Part shown: piece after piece, positions 10,948 to 22,339 of the stretch
How the letters are laid out: the number at the start of each line of letters is the position of its first letter
How positions within the stretch are numbered: position 1 is the first letter of the stretch
Assembly: GCA_963969595.1 (NCBI GenBank)
Contig: OZ018411.1
Location: 30,825,445-30,889,444 of the forward strand
Direction: 5' to 3'
DNA length: 64,000 bases
Source: Neckera pumila
Lineage: Eukaryota; Streptophyta; Bryopsida; Hypnales; Neckeraceae
Position numbers and translations under genes: made by a program
Notes under the pieces: generated by a model
Told to the model about the DNA's origin: nothing
Seen by the model: only the letters and a program-made list of their open reading frames with translations
Databases searched by the model: none

Positions 10948-13900
10948 CTAAGGCTTGTAATCACTATCTCCTTTTACCTCAGCCCCACTACAATCTCCTC
11001 TACTTTTCCATTCCACGTCTTCGTCGGATGTGACTTCCATATCGTCTGATGAAGAATTCAAAGTTGTCACTCTTCCCTGTTGTACTTGCCTTGATGTGGA
11101 TAATCTCCTTGGTTTGTCCTCCTTCTTTTCCCTTTTTACTTTGAATATGGCGTTCCTCCTATCTTCTTGAAGGGAAGGAATCGTCTTCATTTTTCCCTTT
11201 GAGGAAGGAAGACATGCATCAAGGGAAGTTCTACCTACACCTTATCTCTTGGTTGGGCTCGCTGCAAAAGGCTCCATTTTCCTTTTACTTTTGGATTTTA
11301 TGCAGTGTTGGGCATCCAATTTCACTGCTTCAGCCCCTCCTTGAATAGTTACCTTCATTGCATTCAAAGACAACATTGTAGGAGTTGACGATTTCGTCGA
11401 GCGACGTGGTGGTGCATGACCGGATTCCCGAATAAACATTTATGCCAATGTCTCGTTCATTTCACTGTCGGTTGATGATAAATCGATTTGAGTTGAATTG
11501 ATATGAGGCTGTATTTCTTTTGAAATTCGCACAAGCCGTCTTCCTACACCTGAACTTCCTACACCTGAACTTCCTGAGCCATCTAAAGCTACACTAGAAG
11601 TTTCGCGTACTACACAAGAAATACCAATACATCGTGCTCCTTTGGAATCTTCGATGACTTGCTTCTTACCTTCATCATCATCCAAAGAAATTGGGCTCTT
11701 AGACCCCTGCATCAAACCTCCATCAACATTTCTTTGGACTTCACGAGGTTTATCATTTTGATGACTTGGTTCCCCGCTCTTCTCATTTGCCAATACCACA
11801 ATGGATTGAACACTTGCATTGCCCACATTCATTTGAACATTCAACTGACATCCTCCTTTGCCATTGTGCTCTTCATCCTCTTGCACTTCCTCCATTGTCA
11901 GGGATGTATACTTCAAACTTTGAAGAACTTCATCCGCTTTTGGAGTGTCATCATTGACATTCCTTGTCCCATTCGCCTCCGGATCCTCTTTGTAAGCCGC
12001 TTCTCCTTGCGGTACGAGGTTTCGACTACTCAAAAATCCGGTCCCAGCGCAAAATCTAGCTAGGGGAATGTTATCTTCGCTGTCCGCGTTGATGTTCTCG
12101 TCCGATTCATCGAACTCATAAACGTCTCGATGATTGACCCTAAAGTCTTCATTACTCCGATTAGGGCTCTGAAGCGGTCCATTGTCATAGTCCTCGATGT
12201 CGTCGTTCATGGCATTCTCGTCACTGAATTGGGACCCATAATCCTCGTCAACTTCCTCGTCTTCTGAGATCAACTCCTCTGATTTTCCCGACTCCACGTT
12301 CTCATGGTACCACTTCTTCTCGTCATTTTCTTTTGATGCCGCTAAGACTTTCGAATTGCTGTACACGTACACCAAATTTGCTGCTCTCTGTGGCTTCAAC
12401 TTGTTCCGCGATTTGTTGTGGACAAACGAATAGTTACTCCAATTCCGTTCGCATGAAGACGATGATACTGGTTGGGCCAATATCCTCTTTGCAATTGGAG
12501 CAATGAGCTTCCCACATGTACCTTCAAAATCCCACCAAGCATGTGCCGACAACATCTGTTCGCCCGGGTCTAACATGTTATGGAACGGAGGGGTTCTATG
12601 TCGAAAGGCTACAAATTCCCTCACGACCATTGCGTAATCTGCGGGTTTACAAATTTTCATTATAACTCGCTTGCATGCCTCCGTTGCATATGTATCGTCT
12701 GCTAGTTCTTTATCGTGCAGCAAGTACGGGTTCAGAAGAGCTCCTACATAGTGTAGATCTGTCTCCCCCATTTTTCGTCGGTTCACAAATGAAGCCTGCA
12801 GTCGTTCTGCTCGGTTTGTGGGCAAAGAAAATGGCTCTTTCTCTAAGTCCAAAACATGTTTCTCTAAACCCCTCATAAGATGCAACACCTTCCCCATGCA
12901 AGGTGTCTTCGCATCCAAGTCGCGTAGAGCAAATACAACTGGACCCACCACATCTCGAATATTGACACAACGATTCCAAAAATGCGAATTGAGAACAAAT
13001 TTCTTTACATCTCGAGACTTAGATCGGGGCTGTGTTTTTTGATTGTCCTTTAGCTTCCGCACATATTCCACCCATTGCGGATCCACCACACTTTGTTGTA
13101 ATGCTGCCTTGACCTTCAATACACGATCAATCATGATAAAGTTTGAGGCAAACCTTGTTTTGGCCGGCAACAACAAGCTATACTTCGTCTCGTGCTTTCG
13201 GAATATAGCAAGTGGCATCTGCCTACTCTTGAAGAATTTCACAATGGCATGGGCTTTCTTCAGATACTCATGGATCCATTTTTCCTTCCCCCAATCTTTC
13301 AGCAACAAATTCAAGGCGTGCACCACACATCCTTGAGAAAAAATGTGTGGATACTTACTGGATACCAAATTCCATGCTGCTTGATTTACTGGAGCATTAT
13401 CAGCACTAATTTGTACCACATTGGTGGGACCTACGTGCTCTATAAACTTCTCCAAGACAGATGCCAAATACTCTGTGTTTTTTTCCACCCCGCTTGTATC
13501 TACCGATCCAATGAATTCCTCCCCAGCAGAAGATACGAGCATGGCATTTATCAGTGGGCGGTTTGTAACTGAGCTCCATCCATCAATAGACAATGTTGCA
13601 CCGAACTTCCTTATGCTATCTTCGGTTCTCCTCAGGAGCTTTGCTTGAAGGTCCGTCTTTGCTTCGTCAAGCAATTTGCATCGTAGATCATGATATCATG
13701 GTGGTGTGTATGGCCTATTCCACTCTACTGTGAATTTCACTGCTTCTTTGAAGGCTGGATTTTGGGCTACAATAAATGGTATATTTGTTGCATAAAAAAA
13801 ATTGGCCCACACTGCATTCAATTTGCATTTGTGTGCTTCTTCAAAACCATCTATTAGCCTACTCTGTTCATACGCCCTACTGCTCGATGCCCTAGCAGTT

Positions 13901-14292
13901 CCACGTTCACCGGATGTTTCAATAATTGGATTCCCTTCTGAACCCACACAAAGGATTTCTTGCGGTACTGTGCACGAATCTTCTTGCGTAGAACGTGACT
14001 TGTCCCTGCCATTGGAGAGGTCGCTTTCGTCCGTAGGCATGTTGTTTCTCTCCACATTGCCCACAACCGATCTTCGTGGGAATTTCCCTTCACAACAACG
14101 AAATAGACCTCGAATCTCTGTTGTCAACTTTGGACAAAGGCAAACTCCGGTATCACGAGCCCCAGATGCACCTTCATATCCTAAATGACTCAACATTTGC
14201 GCGGGTTTTTTAGCAAACACCAAGTTGCAAGCCTTGCATTCCACTTTACTAGGTGGCACGAGGCCATACCAAGGAGAAAAGTCCTTGCTCAT
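10948..14292 (-). pseudogene. hAT transposase (BED-like finger, DUF659, hAT dimerisation) with in-frame stops
   Basis: The frame runs from ATG at 14292 to the stop at 10948, about 1,115 codons, interrupted by TGA at 13696-13698, TAA at 11440-11442 and TAA at 11242-11244, with no frameshift. Residues 1-60 hold a BED-like zinc finger (WYGLVPPSKVECKAC, later HLGYEG). DUF659 follows, with the catalytic Asp in LSIDGWSS (about codon 237) and in ISADNAP (about 298) and the CVVHALNLLLKD motif. The hAT dimerisation region has AHAWWDFEG and SSSSCERNWS, with the third acidic residue at about 615, so the DDE triad is intact. A long acidic, Ser-rich tail lies beyond. The TGA separates the finger from the catalytic domain. 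The true end could be 11440. It would cut and join the element ends; this copy is probably silenced unless the stops are read through. Confidence 0.85.
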
Positions 14293-14499
14293 AGTGACAA
14301 GTTTCAATTCCTTATATTTGAACAAATTCAAAATCACAAAGTGCAAACACAGTGTCAATATCAATAGTGTCCAAAATCAGTTAAGCACGATGTGCACAAA
14401 GCCTTGAAAATCAAGGCCCCCCCGTCCACTGAACTATGCATTACCGAGCAAGGGACACAAAAAATTGCAGCTCCTAGCCCTCGGAAATCTTAGCGTCCA

Positions 14500-14775
14500 G
14501 TTTCTGAGGAGTGCTTCTAAAAGCTTTCTTCCTTCTACTTATACTCCTCACTTGCTGCCGACCGTTGGAGGTCGAATTAAACGGTCAGTCAATTTACGCC
14601 GTCTGATTTTCGGTCACGGCGGTTAGGGAAGTCGGGGCGGTCCGCCGGAACGGGCGGTCGGAGAAGTCGGGGCGGTCGGGAAAGTCGTCGCGGTCGGTTA
14701 ATCGGGGCGGTCGGGGAAGTCGGGGTGGTCGGCCATCCGGGCGGTCGGCGGGGCTGGGCGATTGGTCAGAGGAAT
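14500..14775 (-). promoter_or_regulatory. transposase promoter: TATA plus CGGTCGG cluster
   Basis: Read on the minus strand, GAGTATAAGTAG (TATA at 14538-14543) lies about 246 bp upstream of the transposase ATG. It is preceded by about 180 bp with many CGGTCGG/GGTCGGGG units on the plus strand. The same arrangement stands before the other three genes of the element. A proline/arginine-rich ORF at 14594-14782 is a by-product of the repeat. Confidence 0.6.
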
Positions 14776-14844
14776 TTGGCATTTGGCATTTTGGCCGTCA
14801 AGCCATCACTTTAATATACACAACAATGATTTCAGAACACATAG

Positions 14845-15200
14845 GGTCCGGTAGACCAGCCATTGCAGTTGGGGGCACTTGGAGGTTTGTTTCATTATTG
14901 ATCATGAATAGGTCATGAGTTCAAATCTTATTGTGTACCTTATTCTTCAATTTCAATATCCAGCGCTTATAAATAGTTACAGATTTCTATTCTACTTCAA
15001 GTTGAGATGGGGTACTATAGAGGACTGTAGGTATTTATGAGCGCTTTTAAATAGGTGTCAATGTTTTTTTTAATCATATTTTCAATTTAATCCACAATTG
15101 CCGAAGTCTTTTTGAAATTTTCTAGAAATTTTGCTCTACATTGAACAAAAACTCAATATTTTTCTAAGTCACATTCATTTTTTCTGAATTCTAACTCTTA
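14845..15200. repeat. ~370-bp repeat R, right copy
   Basis: This is a second copy of the repeat at 10300-10665 in the same orientation, with GAGTTCAAATC in place of the B-box-like GGGTTCGAATC. It lies just upstream of the transposase promoter cluster. Confidence 0.5.
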
Positions 15201-16900
15201 AAGATTTTTTACTATGCTTTCACCAAAATTGCTCCAAAACTGTAATTTCTAGACTCTACTACAAGTACCAAATTTTTATTTTATTTTATTCCACCATACA
15301 TATTTACATACAACCTTAGGATATTATAGTAAATTGGTTTAAGAAGATGTGGAAAGACTTTCTAAATTTTCCACCATGTACATTGCAAGAGAATAGCTTT
15401 TGAATTGACAAAAATGCTTTATTGGGCCCTCCGGATATCCGGGCACCTACCCTTCACAAGGTCACATTTATATGAAATTTTTTTGAAAATGGTGGTAACT
15501 CTTTCAACTGTTTTTCCTAGACAAGTTGCTCACATGCTTGAAAATTTTTAGATCATTTGGAATTGTATAACTTTTAGAAAAAAAATAGTAGGTAGAAAGA
15601 AGTATAGAATGATTCAAATCATTAAGTTCTTACGAATTTAATTATGGAATTGGAAAACGCCAATCCCAATGGTTGCAATGTTAAAATAAATAGTTTACAT
15701 CGAATGTTTTATATTTTGTTAACACTATTGGAAATTGAATTAAATAAATGACTTCAAAGCTTCTTTTAGAGTAGGGATTCTATTATTCTACAACTACCCT
15801 CAAACTGAGAATCCTCATAAATTTTGCTTCATTCATTGGATTTAAATGATTAAAGCTTCCCGTGAATATATAAATCTAAAGAATCAATTTCAAATTTTTT
15901 ATTTAAAAAAAAGGGATTCTAAAACAACCTTTTTTGGCAGCCCGGGTTGTCCAAACATCAAAGAAAACTACATATCATGCAAAACGAAAACTGTTCAAAT
16001 CTGTTATTCTCAAGGACCTGACCGTTGAAGACCTTAAGGACTAAAGGATCTAGCGCAAACAAAATTCACGACAATGAAATTTTCCTATTCAAACATTACA
16101 TGATCATGAAGGTGTTTTAATCGCAAAAATGACTTGAAGAGTTGAAGTTTTGAGAGCGTCTTTTGACTCTTTTCCCGTTCCAAATCTATGAAGTCAGTGA
16201 AGAAGAACATTAGGTTTATGGGTATAACACATGCACAAACGCATTCAATTTATGGCTTCTAAAAATCTACTTTACATTTCTGTAAATGATGTTCCAATGT
16301 GCTCTTGCTTTCAACGTCTATGGTTTCCAACGCTCATTTTTAAGATCATTGAATAATATGAAAAATATAGATTGCAACGGGTACCCTTGAACAAAACCAT
16401 CTACAGCAAGATCATAGTCGATCATTCCAAAATTGATTTTTTGGCCGTAAAATTAGACTTCACACGGACTTTCTTTGGCATATTTATAGTTAAATATAGC
16501 AACTTTGTTATTTTAAAAAAAAATTCAAAGTTTTATCTCCACCCAAATTTGAAGCCACGGGCATTTACGGTTCTAGGATTCAAAGTAGTAAAAAATGAAT
16601 GAACTTCTCCACTCCATATGTAAGGAATGATAGACATTGACAAATCATAAACACAAAATTATCTTGCAACGTAAGCACGCAAAATATATACTTTCCAAAA
16701 CTGTCTGAAGGTGCATCCAAAAGTACCATGAAGTCATAGCAAAATCAGAACATATTTGTATTGCATATATATTTGCATTTTATAAGCAACTCATAACATA
16801 CCATGAGTACTATGAAATATTGGAATTCAATCCTCAATTCCTCATGTCATCCAAACGACACTCTCTAGTCCATATACTTCTATATAAAACAAAACAAAGT
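15201..16900. other. gene-free spacer with decayed repeat sequence
   Basis: No coding sequence is supported. 15200-16040 is a diverged relative of the TTAA family 2 elements at 28465-29621 and 32730-33742 (shared blocks such as TTTCCACCATGTACATTGCAAGA and GGGCACCTACCCTTCACAAGGTCAC), but I could not fix its ends. 16040-16900 is AT-rich with no recognised feature. Confidence 0.5.
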
Positions 16901-16916
16901 TCTACTACATCGTTCC

Positions 16917-19900
16917 TCAGCATCTGCCACTACCCTCTCCTGAAACAGGAGACGTCCCTTCTTCAGCCAAGAGTCTCTTAGCAGCTTGGCGAGTTTGGCG
17001 TTGTTGACTTACTCGAACAAGGCGCCCTCCTGAATGCACTTCCTTGTCAACCTTGGAAAACATCTGTTTTGATTCTGGAAAGTGGTCATCCTCATCTTGA
17101 ACCTTACGTTTTCTCTTTCTCGCGGGAGTCAAATCTACTTCGCCGGCGCTGAGAGCTCTCAAAGCAGCATCCACTCGATCTACCATTGCGTTCACTGCCA
17201 CGTCATCGTCTTTGAATTGCAAATTGTTTGATCGATCTCCTTCCAACAGGAATGCCCTCCATTGAATTATAATGTCGGACATCCTCCTGTCGAATGCCCC
17301 TGCCACATCCACTAATGCATGCTCTATACTTGTTGGTGCATCTACTTGTACAAGAGCGCGAACTTTTGCAACTTCTTCCAACTTTGACAAGAAGAGGGCC
17401 TTGCCAACCAAAGTGTGGTTATACGCGTCGTACTGCTCATTAAATTCTTTTGGACCCTCCACCTCCACCCAATTGCCATCTGGCCCTTTCTTCACTTCCT
17501 TTTCAGAAAATCGGAAGAATTTCTGGTGCTGCACGCTCCAATGCCCCCCCATGTTGCGACAAAATAATTCACGACCCTCTCCATCTTCAATAACTCGTGC
17601 TCGCAACTCCACCTCCCTGTTCATGGTCATCCACATGAGGTCATCTACTGCTTCTTGGGACTCCTCGTAAAGTGCATGCTTTCGCTCATTTGCATCCCAG
17701 GTCAAAGGTTTTCTCCAATGCAAGTAATTAGAAAACTTGTATGGTCCTTGGTCCAATGGAAGGTTCCATCGATTGTATTTGTGGCCAGGGGGCATCACTT
17801 CCAAAATCCCAAGCATTTCATAGAACCTAGGACTCAAAGGAGAACGACACTCGGCACAAACTGAACGAATGAGCGATGCTCTAACCATGCATATTACATG
17901 GAAAGTGTGGCGACACTGGCCCATGGTTAGAGCTCCTTCAGGGTCAAAGGGGCCTTGACAAACGCTACAGTGGCCCTCCAAGATGCCCAGGGCTGGATCA
18001 CAAGCATGTACTACAACCTTCTCATGCTTCTTGATGTGTGCTGAAAGTGTATTGTAAGGCACCCATCCTTCCTCTGCTTCAAAGGTCCAATTCACATTGT
18101 TGACCGATGATTCCTTCTTCGTGTGATTCAACCGCTCAAACATGGCATCCATGTCTCCCCAACATGTAATGTCGGTGTACCCCCTGGTTTGTTGATGGAA
18201 TGCATCCTGGAACCTCTTTAAAGAGGTCTCAATGGCACTATAATCTTCATCCGACTTCATTGCCAATTTTTGAAGTCCTTGCATTGCTCGGGATACCACG
18301 GAGGGCCTATCTTGGAGAATCTGTATCCATGCCAACCACCGAGACTGCAATCCGTTCCCGGGCATATAGTGACGCAAGTCCATTATCTGTTTCATTCGTT
18401 CCAACTCCGACTGAAGAAGGGCTTTTTCTCGAATTGTTTCATTGCATTTGTGCTTCAGCTCTTCAAACTCTTGACCTTCAGTTTGCATGGAAGCATCCAC
18501 CAATGTCGGGGTAGGGTTATTGATGGAGGAACGTACTTGCACTTCCCATTTACGGGTGTCCTCGTCATCCAAATGCACAATTTCAATATCCTACACTGCT
18601 TGGACTTTATCTATAGGAAGAGAGAGTTTATCTTCACTTTCTTGACTTGGCTCCACAGAAGGGGCGTTCACATTGTCTGTAATGGGTACCGTTTCATGCA
18701 TCCGATTGAACCGAATGAGTTCTACTTCTAATCTTTCATCCTCATCCACACGGACAAACATTATAGAATTCCTGCGCTTTTCTGCCTCCACAAGCTTTTT
18801 TTCCATCTGCAATTGTCGGGCCAAGTCCTTGCACTTTGCCTTCAACTTCATGTTTTCTGACTCCAAGAGAAGCAGCTCGCTGGCTTTGCCTACATTGTCG
18901 TCCAGAAGTGGTACCATGGACTTAGTGAAATCCAAGAAAGACAAGGCACCAGTCATCAATTCTGGAGAGATTTTGGAGAATTCTTGCGCCATCTCGATAA
19001 TCCTTGGCGTAATTTGAGCTACAAGTCAAGCTGAAGACGTTAGTGAGAAAGCGGTTTCCACAACCGATGGCTGGACAGCTCCCCATAGATGCATCCCAGA
19101 GCTACTGGCCTCGTGGTTGGGGTCATTTTTCTTGAGCTCTTCTTGATGCTTCCTCCACCGATTGTCGCACTCTAGCAGGAAGCCTGCTTCCTTGGTAGTG
19201 GGCGTTAGACTGAGGTTCTCCAATGGGTGATCACCCGCAGCTGACAAATGTGGATGCTCGTTTTGAGTCTCTCTACCATCAATGATAAAGTTCATGGCAT
19301 CGTCATGGGGTTCTTTTCCGTTTCTTCGCGTCGGTTCTACTTCCATTTCTGGACTTATAATAGGACTTGTCGGCGAAGACAAAGGAGGAAGAGGTGTGTA
19401 CATGAAGGGTTGTAGAGCATTGCTCTCTAGAAGACTATCAATTCTAGCATTGGCCCTTGCAACTTCTTTGTCACCAACCTCTGATCGTGGCAAAAAAGGT
19501 GTCCCATCTCCTATCGCAAGGCCACGCTTGTTTGGAGCAGTCTCTCGACCTAGCATAGTACTCAAAATCGGTTTGGAAGTCAAACAAATTTGATGAGTCA
19601 TAAACACATGTCTCTTCGCACCTCCCGAAGAGGCGTTGCTCACTTTCACCGGGGGAGTTGAGAAGACTTCTTCTGTTGTACCTTCCACGAGGGCATTGCC
19701 AACTTCCGCAAGGGCACGCAATGAACCCAATTGCGCTGCATCACTTGTCCCCTCCCCCACCTTCGCTGTAGGTGTTGTAGTAATTTGTAATGCTTCGTTT
19801 GGTTGTGCCTGGGAGTTGCGGGTACAATGGGGAATATCTTTCTGGCTTCTTCCAATCAGAAGTGGACACTGTGCTATTGTAGGAAACGTACTCCAATCCA

Positions 19901-20309
19901 CCTTACGGCCCAGTATGAGTTCCGCATAAACCATAGATGCCAAGGTATAATTGATGTATCCCTTACTCATTTTTTTGTCTCCAAAAAGCGCTTGCCAGAC
20001 CTCCTTCGATCGATGAACAAAATGCTCGTTTTGGCAACTTCCTGGCTTGCACCCGAAAGCCCGTGTGTGGACCTCGTGAAAATCTTGAGGCCACAACTTG
20101 CCAATGTGGTACATTTTAACATACTGCTTGCAGATTCTAGAGGTCCAACATTCTGCTTCCTCTTGCTCCCATCCGCTTTCGGCTTTGATGTCAGGATTAT
20201 CTAAAATCTCATAATGAAGCTCATGTTTGGCTCCCTTCTGTTTAATCCTTTTCGTATTATCACCACCTGAAGTCATCCCATCAATAGCCGCATCACCTTC
20301 ACCACTCAT
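16917..20309 (-). pseudogene. Cys/His-domain, coiled-coil, RING-H2 protein with two in-frame stops
   Basis: A single minus-strand frame runs from ATG 20309 to the stop at 16917, about 1,130 codons, interrupted by TGA at 19026-19028 (codon 428) and TAG at 18591-18593 (codon 573) without frameshift. The N-terminus has CKQYVKMYHIGKLW and HFVHRSKEVWQA, shared with the 370-aa protein at 25715. The middle has leucine-rich coiled coils (18690-18900; 18390-18470). A canonical RING-H2 finger lies at 17847-17969, C-x2-C-x14-C-x-H-x2-H-x2-C-x10-C-x2-C. A basic PARKRKRK signal near the C-terminus suggests nuclear entry. A RING suggests ubiquitin-ligase activity, perhaps acting on host or transposase. Alternatively these are two or three adjacent genes, because ATGs follow the stops; the shared frame makes one broken gene more likely. 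Confidence 0.7.
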
Positions 20310-20499
20310 GATTGGCAATTTGAAATTGCCTTGTCTTTCAATTCAAGAAACACTCCCCAAGTGACCTCCAATTTATATACACAAGTAAAACAGTCAAAAA
20401 GTTCCTGTATGAAAAGCTCAATGACTTCAACTCTCCACCATGTAGGAGCAACTGGTGCATAAAGCAACAGAGATCAGCCAACTTGGCGCCGAAGGGGAG

Positions 20500-20990
20500 T
20501 TGAAGTGAGGAGGTCCGAGGAGGCCGTCCGCTCTTATAGCCGACCGGCCCCAGACCTAAGCGGCGTCCGCCACCGGACCGGCCTCGAAGCTCGCGGACTT
20601 GCCCCGGACCGACGTCGCCCGCCTCGACGGCGGTCTCCGCGGCCGCAGTCCGATCCGAACTGCTGCCGACCGCGAGCCGACCAACCCCGTCGACCGCTCC
20701 GATGTGACCGATCGCCCGAACCGGAAAACTCAACTGAAGAAGCCATCCAAACCGGACACGGTAGTTGTAGGGTATGCCAACCGCTTCAGCCGACCACTTC
20801 GGACGCTTGCCGGGGCCGACCGCCTTAGACGACCGCATGGGCCGACCACTTCGGACGCCTGCCGGGGCCGACCGCCTCAGACGACCACATGGGCCGACCG
20901 CTTCGAACGCCTGCCGAGGGCCAACCGCCTCAGATGACCGCATACGCCGACCGGGCCGACCGCATGGGTTGACGAGAGAACAAGACCGAT
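20500..20990 (-). promoter_or_regulatory. RING-gene promoter: TATA plus CCGACC cluster
   Basis: On the minus strand GGCTATAAGAGCGG (TATA at 20533-20538) lies about 225 bp upstream of the ATG at 20309. Upstream, GCCGACCGC-type units recur through 20980, including a ~57-bp near-repeat (GCCGACCGCCTCAGACGACC variants) at 20760-20960. Arg/Pro-rich ORFs on both strands here are artefacts of the repeat. Confidence 0.6.
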
Positions 20991-21031
20991 CGTGGGATTC
21001 TACAGTTTGCATTAACTCTTGATTTGTTTTT

Positions 21032-21065
21032 ACATTGGATGCTTCCTTTAAGAAGCATCCAATGT
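21032..21065. other. perfect 14-bp hairpin
   Basis: ACATTGGATGCTTC and its exact reverse complement are separated by six bases (CTTTAA). It could be a structured transcript end or a remnant of a small inverted-repeat element. No poly-T tract follows. Confidence 0.6.
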
Positions 21066-21132
21066 AGAATTCATGTAGAACTTATGTGTAAGTGTGATTG
21101 ATTTTCTTTTTTCACGTTTTAATCCTCTTCCC

Positions 21133-21185
21133 TAAATAGTATGTCCTAAATCCTAAACCCTAAATCCTACACTTTAAATCCTAAT
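21133..21185. repeat. short telomere-like CCTAAA/CCCTAAA tract
   Basis: Degenerate CCTAAATCCTAAACCCTAAA units resemble the plant telomere repeat. They are too few and too diverged to be a functional telomere; this is an interstitial tract, or chance. Confidence 0.4.
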
Positions 21186-21261
21186 TTCAATGCACTGCAA
21201 TGTGAAACAATTAAATGTTTCTTTAGTTTCTATTTCAGATCCAATGGAAGGACCAATTGTA

Positions 21262-22200
21262 TTAACCCCTAGAGGACCAAGGTGATATTCCTATCAAAAA
21301 ACACTAAAAAATATCATTGTTATTGCAAAGAGTAAAGAACCATGAAAACTTCCTTTTTTTTGCATATCCAACTATAAGATCTTTTCCTTAACTAGTATAT
21401 GAATACGTGAAAGAAATTTCAAAAAATTTGACTATGTAGATTATAAGATATATGCATTTAGAGTGAAGAAAATAAGTTTTTTGGCACCTTGCTTAACTAT
21501 ATTTTTTTGCTTTGAATCTTTTTAGTTCAAATTTTTAACACTAATGATTTGGATTTTGTCTTTATTTACATTAAGTAGTTGAGTTTAGAATGTACCAAAA
21601 AAAGTTCGGAAAAAAACCACTTCATTTTCACTCATTACAAAATTGTTAAGTAGAGGTGAATTTAAGATGGAAGAGAAAACGAAATTGTTAAAAACTTTTA
21701 GATGGAATTGGATCACAATAATCTCAACGGTGAGATTGTTGTAGCAAGGAAATCTAAGATTGTCTAACAAATTCCTTGGGAAAATTTTGAAAATAACATC
21801 CAAAAGTGAAACATCCAATTTTTTTGGACCACAGATTCTTCTGTAAACCCGAAAACTAAGATTGTGAAGAACTTTCTCATTATTAGTCCAAATTGAATGA
21901 AACAAAGCTTCACATGTAGACAAAAATGTAGTCTTTGAGAAACAAATTTGAGGATAAAATTACTTTCACTTTCTCTTAATATTTTTGGTACAGTTTGCCA
22001 AAACTTGTTTTTGCTTATTGTGTCATAACTCTAACTTCCGGGCATCAATTGAACTAAAAATTAAATATCCTCAAATTTCTTGCAAAATCACACAAATTCC
22101 ACAAATCACAAAAATTTAAATTTCACTTCATATTGAGACCATAGGTATTTGCCCGACTTAGTTTGTCCCCCAAGGGGACAAGCGGCCTTCTAGGGATTGA
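21262..22200. mobile_element. TTAA-flanked piggyBac-like element (family 1), older copy
   Basis: TTAA at 21262-21265 leads CCCCTAGAGGACCAAGG. The right end GGCCTTCTAGGGATTGA is a decayed form of the CCTTTAGGGGTTAA end. The interior follows the order of the copy at 55918, with more divergence. Confidence 0.65.
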
Positions 22201-22339
22201 AATGAAAATGAACACTCTACTTCGAACGTTATTTGAACTACCGAAACTCAATTGCATTTCAATTTCCTTTATATAAGAGTGTTTGAGGTGTCCTACATAT
22301 CTACTTGAAGTACAACTCAAGCACACTGTACTTCTCTCA

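Noticed and set aside
11440..14364. Two separate transposase genes starting at 14364 and 13674
   Set aside because: The two frames are identical and joined by seven codons after a single TGA; the apparent start at 13674 is a TTG and the one at 14364 lies upstream of a better ATG at 14292.
20338..21012. Arg/Pro/Gly-rich ORFs on both strands
   Set aside because: They arise from the CCGACC-type promoter cluster and overlap each other antisense; composition follows the repeat.
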